Shown in pieces: positions 10,926 through 21,861 of a DNA stretch of 64,000 nt. A model generated the notes under the pieces. It was not told where the DNA came from, did not search any database, and saw only the letters and a list, made by a program, of their open reading frames with translations. Source of the stretch: Bretschneidera sinensis (Eukaryota; Streptophyta; Magnoliopsida; Brassicales; Akaniaceae); NCBI GenBank assembly GCA_023935145.1, contig CM043704.1, positions 96,497,873 to 96,561,872 on the forward strand. The letters are read 5' to 3'. Positions within the stretch are counted from its first letter, which is position 1, and the number at the start of each line of letters is the position of its first letter. The position numbers and the translations under genes were made by a program.

Positions 10926-12313
10926 AATCAAATAAAATAAAAATAATTTTATTTTCATATGAATTGAATTAAAAATAAATTACTATATAATTAAGATACT
11001 TCTCTTTCTATGATTTTTAATATGTATCTTCTTTAATATCCTTATTTATATTGATTAATTTGATTACTTGTTTCTATTTATATGTTTTATTGAACATGAT
11101 TACTTTCATTATTTCAATTTATCTAATTAATTTCCTTTTTAAGGGTTTTTCATTATGTTTTAGTTCATCTACTTTATCCAGTAAACACTACACTATTTTG
11201 AGGTTAAGTGAAATGTCGTGTTAATCCATCTACTTATTTGATAGACGTTGTAGTTTAATTTTTTATACAATAATAAATTGGCATGTGCTAAGTCTTACCT
11301 ATTAAGTTTGGCATATGTATTGGTAAAGCCTTTAGGTGGATAAAAATAGTTTAGGTATAAAAAAACACTTTATTAAAAAAGCCAACTTAATGGTCAAAAG
11401 AACTGGAATGATAACAGTAGGGCAATGGCTACAACGTTGGTTGGATAAAAAAGGAGTAGAATTTAATTTCACTAAACCTAGCTTAGGATAGTTCAATGCT
11501 TATTTGATATATCAGATGGACCATAGACATAACAATAGACCCATTAAAAAATGGATATCTTTTATCCTTACGCGTTAACTTGTGACCGATTGTGCGCACC
11601 CAATCCTACTTACCAGTTACCCACCTCTAAGTATATGTACTTATTATTTCAAATTTCTTCAATTGAAATGAGAGGATATAAAGCAAAATCTCTCCAAACT
11701 CTATACAATTTAATTCTTTTTTATTTTAAAGTTTGAGAGATAGTAAAATAAACGAGTTTTACAACCATTTTTCAAGCAACAAACATGCTTTATGTCCCTT
11801 ATTTAAGCCACATTTGTTTAGTTTTAGTCAAGTATCCTCCTTTCATGAAAACATCTTCAAATTCTTCATTTAGAAGTAATTTTATACTCTTAACCTTAAT
11901 CTTCTCTCTTTCCAAACATCACTAAGAGCATAGAAAAGATTCTTCGGGTTGCAACTACGAGTCAAATTTTTGGCAGACATGCATATGTTTATCACCGGTG
12001 CAGAGATAATATGTAACGATGGGACAAAAAGGCATAAACTCTAGAGTACAAGTCCAGTGAACATGACTTAAGAGTCCATCTAAACATTTGTTCTCTTCCC
12101 TTTCTTCTCCTCTGAATAAAGATTTGGATGCTTCAGTCAAACAAGTTGCTTAAACCTTTTTTCTCTTCGTGAGGACATGAGAACCTACGGGTCTTTTGAT
12201 GATACAACATCCCAGATCAAATATATAATCCTGTAGTTTCCTTTGATCCACAGAGGACAAGCAAAGCGGAAAAGTCTAGTTAAATGCATTGATTGTTAGT
12301 ATATAATCTTTAA
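10926..12313. other. Intergenic between CLE-1 and UFD1-b
   Basis: This is AT-rich DNA homologous to the same interval in the other units (24,800-26,380, 33,760-35,030 and 42,260-44,010). Relative to the unit at 42.3 kb, part of the interval is missing here. No gene was recognised. Confidence 0.6.
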
Positions 12314-14863
12314 TCAACCCTTCAATGAGTACTTCTTCCCTGTAAAAGGCTGGAACTTCGGTTCATCTTTCTTTTCGGGCTGCTGCTCTTGTTTTGTCTC
12401 TTTTCCAGCTTCCTGAGCATTTGAAGAAATAACCGATTTGTTAGCAGCTCATGGTCATAAATTTCTTTTCCAATTATAGGATTGGTGATTGTAGGCAATT
12501 TTATAATGAAGCATGGTAAAACCTCTTCTCTTCCTTCAGAGGACAGCTTACACTTGAACCAAACACAAGCTTTCCTGGAGCCTGGCGGGCAGTGTTTTGT
12601 GAACTAGACCCTGCAGAAGGCTGGCTACTCCCATTGGCAACAGCAGGTTGCTTTTCTTTGGACTCAGATGAAGAAACTGGTGGAGGCTAGTACTTCAACA
12701 GTTTCCCATCCAAGCGTTGCCTAGATCAAGTAAAAGGGCTGAATTTTGGTTCAGTCTGAACTGGAACCTCTTCGGCTGCAAGTACAAAAAGATGCATGTT
12801 GCCCATATTAGGAATAAAAATGAATTCCAAATCGGATCATGAATATGAGGAGTATTTACAAAGGAATAACTACTATGAATGTATTTGACCACATTTATTA
12901 AAATTGACTGAAGGTTTCTCCCCCCCCCCCCCCGCTCCCCCCCTTTTTTTTTTCTCACATGAAATAAAAGGGGAAAAAGTTTATACTTCTCACAAGATAT
13001 ACACAGCTTCCATGTAGCGGAACTAACTAAAGGACAAACTCGGACTACAAGGGTCCTATATAGTAGAAGTAAATCATCACTCTACATGTTTCATGTGTAC
13101 ATTATGACGCACAAAATTCTCCTTAGGCTACAAGGTTTAGATAAAAAATACAATGTGCGGAACAATTAGTGTCTGGAAAGAAAGAAGACAAACAAGAAAA
13201 GAAAATCAAGAGAACTATTAGAATCCTAATTCGGTAATTCCTAAACAATGGTATAATAAGAAATAAAAGGAAGACATTCCACAGAAACAGAAAATAACTC
13301 AATAGATTTTTTTTTTGGATAAATTGTGAATTTTATTTATCCTGAAATGAAGGAACACTAAGCATAAAAATAGAAAAAGTAACTGATAACAGAAACTGAA
13401 ATAATAGGAGATGATAAGGCGGAGTACATGGATATACACACCTTGAGCTGATGCCTTGCTAGAAGCAACAGGTGCAAAAGGCATTTCAGGTTCCTTGTAA
13501 TCCAGGGGAGGAGCAAAATCTACCTCACAGTCTGTCTCAATGATAGTAATTGCATTAGAAGGCTTTGTCTCTATAATATCTATGTAGTATTATGCTGTCC
13601 CCAGTCGTTAAGCACGAATAATTCCTTAGCGTTGTCTCCAAGCTGCATGAACAATAAAAAGAAATCATAACCTAGCTGTCTATCTTACAAATGCAATAAC
13701 TGACATGGGTATAATATGATATGTAGAACAATTTATTTCTATCGTATCAAACAAGAAAGAAGAAAACAGCAAAATAATGAAGGAAAACCCAATTGCACGT
13801 ATAAAAAGATGTGAATTCTGTTATTTTGCACTGTACCAGTGCAAACAGCACAGCAGTATCTGGGCAAACAAGGTTCTGGTGGGGACATGGCTTGTGAAGT
13901 AAATTGCACAAATTTCTCAATTGGAACCACCACACACAGGGAGCTTATATAGAAACTCATGGACTCTTCATCATAAAAGGTATGTAGGGGAAGAAACTGC
14001 TGGCCTCCCCCTAGATGGCATTAACCAAAATAACATGACACTAGAAAGAGAAGAAACACTATTATATTATACATCATGAGCACTGAATGACAGGAAAATG
14101 ATATGGAGTTCAATCCAGAAAAACCCTTCCCACCAAAGCATCAAACACCAGTCAATCACAACAAGTGCACATGCCTCTAATATATGAAACTGAACATTTG
14201 AATCATGAACTCACACAGCTTTTGGGTTAGAGATATCCAAAAAGTCCTTTGGGTGAGGTTGCAGTTTAACATAAGTTCCCTTCGGAAGAGTCGTGTTTCC
14301 CACTCTCACAATGTCTCCCTCTTGTAAGAGCAGGTTCTCCATCATCTATAAAGAAGCAATTCACACCAAAAGACAAGTTTAATCAATTAAATGACTTGAA
14401 CATTTCTTTGACAGTTAAAAACCTGTAACATTATCACACCAAAGATTATGCAGGAAACACAAGTCATTGCCTACCCAGTATGGCATATAGATCATGCCTT
14501 CTTCTGCAATAAACTCCAGAACCCCACAACGAGAGACCCTCTCGGCAGCAGCATTCCGAAACTCAAACAACATCAGATAATCAATATGCAGAGATGCTGC
14601 ACGATTTTTTTAAACATAAGCATTCCATATCTGCATTTATCAGTCATGAGGAATCCACAATAAATTAACCACTAGTTAAACAGATGTCATGATAAAGCAC
14701 GGAGCTAAAACGACTAACCGAGACGATCAAGGGCTGATGGTGGCATCATGACTGAAACATGAAAATTATATAAATATTTAAAAATATATTCAAGAAGAGA
14801 ACAACAAAAGACAACAACTATGAGTTTTGACATCTCACTTTTATCACCACTTTCAATTTGCGG
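12314..14863 (-). pseudogene. UFD1: UFD1 copy b, 5'-truncated and with stops
   Basis: Exons on the minus strand: 14839-14863 (micro-exon), 14719-14751, 14475-14596 (SLHIDYLMLFEF... MIYMPYW), 14215-14345 ([17 protein letters not shown]...), 13442-13642, 12523-12775 and 12314-12412 (...[16 protein letters not shown], stop). It lacks the ATG exon and the FFDGYGYHG exon. The exon at 13.5 kb has lost about 23 nt within the stretch for AYNNKKYYI, giving a frameshift. The exon at 12.6 kb has two in-frame stops (after KFSPFT and after LLKY). It is nearly identical to copy a in the shared part. Confidence 0.92.
12918..12943. repeat. Poly-C tract in a UFD1 intron
   Basis: A run of about 14 C, then GCT, then 7 C and a T run, lies in the intron between the last two large exons. 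The homologous runs are about 26 C at 26,998, 20 C at 35,413 and 16 C at 44,629. The length varies between copies and is prone to sequencing error. Confidence 0.8.
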
Positions 14864-15122
14864 CTGCAGGATAGTTATAAAAAATGGAATTAGAATCAGG
14901 AAAAAGGCGACGAGAAAAAAAATATAAAACTTCAATTTCAAATTTTGCAGGATCAGAGATCAGAATGCTTATGAACATCTGATCAAGCATTCCTTGCGTA
15001 AACAGTTAGAGACAGGCGCGACTGATATTAAAACCCGTACAAAATATTAGAATAATGGTACCCAACAAATCTCAACCATTTTCTTTGTCATTTGTGAACC
15101 ATATTAAACTGAACGTTACAAG

Positions 15123-15475
15123 AACGATTCCGTTAACCACCTTTTGTTGAGATGCCTTTGGACTAGTCAATTGTGGGAAATGGCCTATGCCTTTCTTGGT
15201 ATAAGTTGGTAGTGGAGAGCTCCATCAAGGGTGAAATTTGGGTTTGGTAGGGTTGTAGAGGTTCTAAAGAATTGAGGAAAGATTTTTGCTTATTCCCTCT
15301 TTCTATTTGCTGGATTGTATGGATCAAAAGAAATAGAAGGGGTTTTAAAAGTGTGGAAAAGCCTATAGCTTTATCCAAAGATAATGGCTTCACACCCGTA
15401 CTTTTTTGCTCAGTGGGCACTTCTTTTTTAACGAAAAAGAGCTTCTAGAGTTTATAGAGTTTTTGTCTTGTAAAT
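15123..15475 (+). mobile_element. LINE 3' fragment, second copy
   Basis: Near-identical copy of the zf-RVT-like LINE fragment at 565-988, at the same place relative to UFD1-b. Its tail is lost: after TCTTGTAAATGA the sequence jumps to the equivalent of about 1,356, removing roughly 450 bp. The LINE therefore predates the duplication that made copies a and b. Confidence 0.6.
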
Positions 15476-16048
15476 GAAGCACAATATTTTGCTTTTGTCT
15501 GCTTAAAAAATTATAAGCAGCTGAGGAAGTAAGAGTCCAAGTTTTATTCAGAAAAGAACACATGAAATATTACTTCTCTCAAGTTCTGGCATCCTACATC
15601 CGTAAATTAAAATATTACTGTTATATGATTCTAACTTTTTTTGCAACAATATTATTTGATTATAACTTGCTGTAAAGGGAAGCATATTTCATATTTTGCT
15701 GTAATCTGTTGTGCCGTGTGCATGTTTGCACTGATAGGTTTAAGGAGTGGCATGAACTACTTACCAGAAAAAATAATATGCTGTGCATTTAGAAGTTAAG
15801 AGTGAAATTAATACCATGTACAGAAATGCTAATCAAGGCCAAATCTGGACATCGTTTCTTCAAGGGAATCTGTACGAGTTCCATACATGAGATTTTGGGT
15901 CTAGACAGTTCTCTTCCTACTGAGAACATTAACTAATTTAGACCAAGAAAATACTTCAATCTTTGAATTTAATCTATGTTTGGCTTTCCTCAGACATTCT
16001 GCTTGATTTTCCTCTGGTTCCCTTTTTTTTTCTTCTCCAAATGTTCAG

Positions 16049-16644
16049 GCACTAGTGAAACAGAAGTATCTGATGAGAACAGTCCATCAGGAAATGACTA
16101 TTTGGCTGAGGTAAGAAGAAACCTTTTCGATTATATCAATTACTAATGTTACCATTTTGTAATTGAATATATTATCTGAATAATTGATTTGATTTAATCT
16201 AGTCATTTCTCTAGACTTGTGTGGGTAATACTTCAGTGTGTCACATGCTGTGAACTTTTATTTACTGAGGAGTTAAGAGTTTAGATGAGTGCAACAGGTT
16301 GTAACTTTTGAACTGAGTATTCTGTAGATAATAAAATGTGCTTATTCAATGTGTTATTGTGCTCCCCCCAACCCAAAAAAAAAAAAAAAAACTCTCTGGC
16401 ATGCCATAAGCCAATTAGCTAAACTGTATAATCTGGTCTGCTTTAAATTCATTAAATGTTTCTTTTTATTTCTTTTTTCATGTGCATAAGCAGAAAACCA
16501 GTATTCTTGCCTTTAATTATACATACAATGCATATTTTCAGGTTTGTAGAGAATGGGAAGGGACAGTTCTCAAAGTGAATAATGATGTTAGATTAGCACT
16601 TATCCGCATTGGTGTGGTTCTTGGTAAAGATGGCGGTGCTTTAG
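16049..16644 (+). pseudogene. GC1: GC1/SULA-like gene remnant, copy b
   Basis: Two exon pieces remain, 16049-16110 and 16542-16644, matching 1916-1977 and 2409-2511 except for one visible change in the second (KVNKDV reads KVNNDV). Downstream exons are absent: the following intron runs into a truncated copia-1 LTR at 16,913 and then copia-2. No 5' exons are present. Confidence 0.85.
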
Positions 16645-16912
16645 GTAAAACTACTCTCTCCCTCTCTCTGTCTGTGGTTCTATATTCGACATCTCAATGT
16701 TAATGGTTTAGTTGTCTATTATTTTGTGCCGTAAATCAAGAGATGATTTACCAACAAAGTGATTGACATTTAAGTTCTATTGTGCCACCTAATAAATTTA
16801 ATAAGGGATGCTGCTACAATTATTTGACTTTTATGGTCAGCTCAAAGAAGCATCAATCTAACAAAATGAAACTGATTTTACTTTCTGAGAGTGGCTAAAT
16901 ATAATAGTCTAG

Positions 16913-17053
16913 TGTTGAATAATTATGCCTTGAATTAGTGGTGGACCAAAAATTGTCTAAAGTTGAGTCCACTTCTTGCATAATTTGTGGTTTTTGTTTG
17001 TGGGTCAAAAGCATCTTCTACTTTAGGCCATGGTGGAAGACAAAGTTCACTTT
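16913..17053 (+). repeat. Truncated copia-1 LTR at the same GC1 intron site
   Basis: The first 141 bp of a copia-1 LTR begin directly after TCTAG (16908-16912), the same insertion site as at 2,781. The match ends at CACTTT, where copia-2 LTR sequence begins; both share CTTT at the join. This shows that copia-1 was in the intron before the GC1 segment was duplicated. Confidence 0.9.
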
Positions 17054-17359
17054 AATCTCAGCCCTTCATCACTCTCCAAGTGATGCTGTGCATTTTGGTG
17101 TGGTGTTGTGTGCTGCGGCGTGACCTGATGCTGCAGCCTCCTGATGCTGTGCGCACACCTCCTGCCTGTGGGTAGAAACTTCCACAGCAGTGTGCCTAAC
17201 CTTCCCATGCTCAAAATTGAAGCACACACATGTGTACAACCTTATAACTTGCTGAAATTTGATATCCCACAATTGGTTTGAACATTAACCAACCTTTGAA
17301 CCATGTTTAAACCTTGACCATGTTTGAACCATGTTTAAACCTTAGACAAAAAACCAACA
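17054..17359 (-). repeat. 3' LTR of copia-2, truncated to U3
   Basis: About 306 bp match 21,544-21,861 of the 5' LTR, ending (plus strand) with AAACCAACA. The part equivalent to 21,004-21,543, including the TATA box, R and U5, is missing, so no complete retroelement transcript could end here normally. Confidence 0.9.
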
Positions 17360-17440
17360 ATCTCTACCTTTGTCTAAGCGTTTAAACCCGAACCATTTGT
17401 GCAGAGACCTTCGGGATCCAAACTCATCTTGAGTCATCAA

Positions 17441-19921
17441 TCAACTGACTCCAATCCTAAGTAATTCAAGGCAATGATTGAACTTACTTAGAGGTAGAAA
17501 CTTGGTGCCTAAATCTGCAGGACTTTTCTCCGTGGTTTTCTTGTCAACATGAATGCTTCCTTCTGTACCATTTTCCAGAATGTAATGATACCGAACATCC
17601 ATATGCTCTGTCCCCTCATGGAACACCGGATACCTCCACAAGTGCCCCGCACTTTGGCTATCCAAAGATACCACCACCTGCTCTTTTAGGTCCTCCCACT
17701 CGTCCAACAACCCTTTGCACCCCATAGCCTCCTTTATGGCTTCCGTAGCCGCTATGCATTCTGCCCTGGTTGTTATGAGTGCTACCATTGGCTGCCACTG
17801 AGCCTCCATGTACCTCAGCAACCACTTCATCCCAAGACAACGCTCTTTTCCGGGATTACTCACACATTTGCTGAAAACATCCATTGCCCAAGAAACACTT
17901 GACCTGTTTCTCTTCCTTTCCCGGATGATTCTCCTCATCCCAAGGATCTTTTGTGCAAGGCTGAGATCCTTCCTCTCGAACTCCTCACTAAGTTGAGATG
18001 TAAACCTTTCCATCCTCTCCCTGCTGTTCCAAACCAACAGCCCATTAATGACATAGATAAGGATACTCACCATCTTCTCCACCTTGTGTCCAGGTGAGAA
18101 AGTTCTTGTGAAATCTATGTCTTCTTTCCTTGTGAACCCATTCGCCACCAGCCTAGCCTTGTTATGGACTTCATCTCTTGGAGGGCACCCTTCTTTGATC
18201 TTGTAAGTGCACTTACATTCCACAACTTTCTGATTTCCTGGAATTTTCACCAATTCCCAGAAGTTCTTCTTCCTCAAAGAATCCATTTCTTCCTCCATAG
18301 CTAGCTGCCACCTTGGCGAATCCTTACATGCCATGGCATCCATGTAAGTTTCTTGTTCACTCATCTCTCCTTCTGTCCAAGGAGTTGCTGCATCCGCAGC
18401 ATCCACAAACCCACATCTTGAAGGTGGTCCGACCAGCCTTCTTTCCTGGTCTCTTATGAGCTGAAAGTCCTTCTGACTTGCTGCAGCATCCTCTTCTTGT
18501 TCAGCCTCTTCTTGAGTTTCTTGAGCTTGGCAATTATCCAAGGGCTCTACCTGGTCCGAATCCTCTTGCCTCCTTTGCTTTACCTGAACAAAATCTCCCT
18601 TGATGCTATGCTCAACAATTTCTGAATTGGTTTGCTCACTAGCCCCTGCAGGGTTAGTTTTCTCCAAGTAGGGAAATAACAATTCATTAAAATTAACATT
18701 CCTACTTATTATGAGTTTTAATCCTTCTTTTTCTAAGGACCACAACCTATATCCCTTAGCTCCTTCCCCATATCCTAGAAACACACATTTTCTAGATCCT
18801 GGGCTAAGTCCATCATCATTTTGTTGTGCATACACAGCACACCCAAAAGTTCTAAGGTTGTCCAACTCAGGGGGTTTTCCACTCCACATCTCCATGGGAG
18901 TCTTTTGGAACACAATCCTAGAGGGTGATCTATTAATCAAATATGCAGCTGTAGCTACAGCTTCTCTCCAAAAATATTTTGGTAACCCGGATCCATCTAA
19001 CATGCACCTAACCTTTTCCATAAGGGTCTTATTCATCAACTCAGCAACTCCATTTTGCTGAGGAGTTTCCACAACCGTCCTATGTCTTAGAATGTCATTT
19101 AACCTACAGAATTGATCAAGTTCTTGGTTAAAAATTTCTAAGTCATTATCGGTTCTTATCCCCTTAACTACTCTACCCATTTGAGTCTCAACCAGCCCTT
19201 TCCACACCACTAATTTATTCAAGGCATCTAATTTATTCTTAACCAAATAAACCCACACTTTTCTTGAATAATCATCAATCAAAGACAGAAAGTAAATGTT
19301 ACCTCTCTGTGTTGGTGTCCTTGCTGGTCCCCAAAGGTCCGCATGAATGTAGTCAAGAATGCCCTTAGACTTGTGCACTCCGGTGTTGAAGCTGACCCGA
19401 TGTTGCTGCCTAAGAACACAGCTCTTATAGGAATCCATTTTTTCTACTTTGTCACCACCAAGTAGACCTTCCTTGCTAAGCACTTGCAGGCCCTTTTCGC
19501 TCATGTGTCCCAAGCGAGTGTGCCAAACGGCTGCCTTGTCCAGCTCAGCCATCAAGCTTGCTGCTTGATCATTGGTTTCTGTTTCTCCGATCATCTCATA
19601 GAGTCCATCGTTTCTTGCTGCCTTGATCACTACCAAAGATCCCTTGGCCACCTTGATCTTTCCTCCCTCTATCTTGCATGTATAGCCCATGGAATCAAAC
19701 TGCCCTAATGAGATCAAGTTCTTCTTCAAATCTGGAACATACCTCACATTTTCCAGCAGCCTTGTGACTCCATCAAACATCCTCAATTGGATGTCTCCAA
19801 TCCCTCTCACTTGGCAAGAATTGTCATTCCCCAATAAGACTCTTCCATCATTGATCTTCTTGAAATTCTTGAACCATTCTTTGTGAGGGCACATATGATG
19901 AGTGCACCCGGTATCCAAGAT
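17441..19921 (-). pseudogene. copia-2 pol, RT largely deleted
   Basis: The frame continues the gag frame after an in-frame TGA (19922-19924). It starts with the protease (LDTGCTHHMC) and GAG-pre-integrase (AVWHTRLGHM), then the integrase core (HADLWGP, RTDND, NGVAELMNKTL, so the D, D and E positions remain). The linker ends with KARLVANGF. Most of the RT is missing, including TAFLHG and YVDD: the frame jumps to ILIYVINGLLVW and then to a degenerate RNase H (TTRAECIAATEA, DSQSAGHL). It cannot encode a working RT. Confidence 0.9.
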
Positions 19922-20740
19922 TCATTTCCCGCTGCCTTCTTGCCCCTTGCTCACACTTGAGCACACAACAAGAACATCATCATCTTGCTGTTCTGTTTTG
20001 GCAACCGAAGCCTCTCCATTCTTGGTATGGCTTCCTCCTCTATCCCTTGTCATCTTCTTGCAATCTTTCTTGATATGACCCTCCTTATGGCAGTAGTAGC
20101 AGCTCTTCCCTCCAAATCTCAGTTTGGAATGCATTCTCCCATGGCTTTCTCCTTTACCTCTGTCCCGGTAGTAGCCATGCATGTTGCTGTGCACTCTCCC
20201 ATGGCTCTCTCCTTTACCTCTGTCCCGGTAGTAGCCATGCATGCTGCTGTGTACTTTCCCATGGCTCTCTCCTCTACCTCTGTCCCGGTAGTAGCCATGG
20301 TTGCTGCCATACCAAGTTGCTGGCCTTCTTTTAAAGAACAGCCCTTTACCACTTGATGCACTCCTTTTTTTGGCATCAAGATCGTCTTGCAACTCTTTCT
20401 TAGGATCGAATTTAAAAGCAAAGATTCGTTTATGAAGATACCTCTTATTAGGGAGAGTCTCGGCAAGAAACAACTCATCTAGTTTCTTCCATATTGCAGC
20501 TGGATCTTCCGAGTCTCCGCACTCTCTTGTGACATTATCCGACATGTGCAAGAAAATGGTGCTGTAGGCCATCTTCTTCATCTCGGTCCGCTGGTCCTCC
20601 GTGGCACTAGTTGGAAAAGTATCATCTTCTCCAATAGCCAAGTCCACTTTCTGCTGCATGAGAACTGCCTTGATCTTCCGCTTCCATAGAGCAAAGTCCC
20701 CCTTTCCATCAAACTTCTCCACACAGAAATTTGAAGCCAT
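19922..20740 (-). pseudogene. copia-2 gag with internal deletion and RG-rich repeats
   Basis: A 272-codon frame beginning MASNFCVEKFDGKGDFALW, a typical copia gag start. The central UBN2 region is shortened: after RIFAFKFDPKKELQDDLDAKK it goes straight to a basic stretch. It then carries three copies of a 20-residue repeat (GYYRDRGKGESHGRVHS-type), a zinc knuckle (CYYCHKEGHIKKDC) and an acidic tail, ending at TGA just before the protease. Confidence 0.9.
20112..20300 (-). repeat. 60-bp in-frame minisatellite in copia-2 gag
   Basis: Three tandem 60-bp units (each with CTGTCCCGGTAGTAGCCATG on the plus strand, near 20,160, 20,220 and 20,280) encode arginine/glycine-rich repeats that may extend nucleic-acid binding next to the zinc knuckle. 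Confidence 0.9.
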
Positions 20741-21003
20741 CTTTTGCGGACAAGATCCCAGATTTGTGCACTAACCACAACTACTTTCCTCAACCTCAAG
20801 AACACAGATCGAAGATGGATCTTTAACACCGTTGCTTGAATCAACCTTCAAGAACACGATCGGATCTTGATCTTTACACCGTTCTTGAATCACCCAAGAA
20901 GTTTGATCTTTGATTCTTGGAGTCTTGGCTCCGTACCTTCTACTTCTTGCTCCAATAACCAGCTACTTAGCTCTGATACCACTGACCAAAGCTCTGATAC
21001 CAC

Positions 21004-21861
21004 TGTTGGAAATCACCTTGACAAGATGCCCAGGTGGTGATCTTCCAAACACCCAAGTCTTGAATGACTTGTAGAAAGAATTTCAGCAATCGAACACAAG
21101 AACAGAAAATCAAAGAAAGAAAGAAGACAAGTAATTTGTTGTCGAGGTTCGGCAATGTGCCTACGTCCCCGTGAGTTCCTCCGAACTCTCTGCACTATCT
21201 CAATGGTTCTTACAAAGTTACAGCAATCCCCTTCAAGAATCCAAGTTCTTGAAGAACCAAGAAAAGAACGAGAAAGTGATAGACCTATTACAATGCTTTC
21301 TATCAATTCTCTACTAACCTCTCTTCTTTACAACCAGCTTCACTACAAGAGTCCCTCTTGTGTTTATGTCTCTCACAATTCTCTCTTGTGTTTACAATGA
21401 TCTCACAATGTCACAACCTGTGTGGTTCTCTCACACACCTTTTTTTCACCACTTGAAATGAGGCTAGGAAACCCTTTTTATAGCCTCTTAATTCTTGGAC
21501 AATCTTGTGAATCATTCTTGACCCTTTGATCATGTTCTTCCTTTAATCTCAGCCCTTCATCACTCTCCAAGTGATGCTGTGCATTTTGGTGTGATGCTGT
21601 GTGCTGCGGCGTGACCTGATGCTGCAGCCTCCTGATGTTGTGCGCACACCTCCTGCCTGTGGGCAGAAACTTCCACAGCAGTGTGCCTGACCTTCCCATG
21701 CTCAAAATTGAAGCACACAAATGTGTTCAACCTTATAACTTGCTGAACTTTGATATCCCACAATTGGTTTGGACATTAACCAACCTTTGAACCATGTTTG
21801 AACCATGTTTAAACCTTGACCATGTTTGAACCATGTTTAAACCTTAGACAAAAAACCAACA
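21004..21861 (-). repeat. 5' LTR of copia-2
   Basis: An 858-bp LTR with TG...CA ends on both strands (plus-strand start TGTTGGAAATC, end AAAACCAACA). On the minus strand GGCTATAAAAAG (about 21,473-21,484) is the probable TATA box. Several short direct repeats of AACCATGTTT lie near the U3 end. Confidence 0.9.

Larger units (their letters stand above)
17050..21861 (-). mobile_element. Ty1/copia retrotransposon copia-2, deleted and non-autonomous
   Basis: A minus-strand element with a complete 5' LTR (21004-21861), the primer-binding site TGGTATCAGAGC (complement of 20991-21002, with a second similar site about 20 bp further in), gag, protease, integrase and remnants of RT and RNase H. A purine tract lies at about 17,360-17,373. 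The 3' LTR keeps only U3 (17054-17359). The right end abuts UFD1 intron-1 type sequence and the left end abuts a broken copia-1 LTR. No target duplication exists, so the present borders come from rearrangement. Confidence 0.92.

Noticed and set aside
17047..17272. Short minus-strand frames repeated at 17.1 and 21.6 kb
   Set aside because: They lie in the U3 region of both copia-2 LTRs; not genes.
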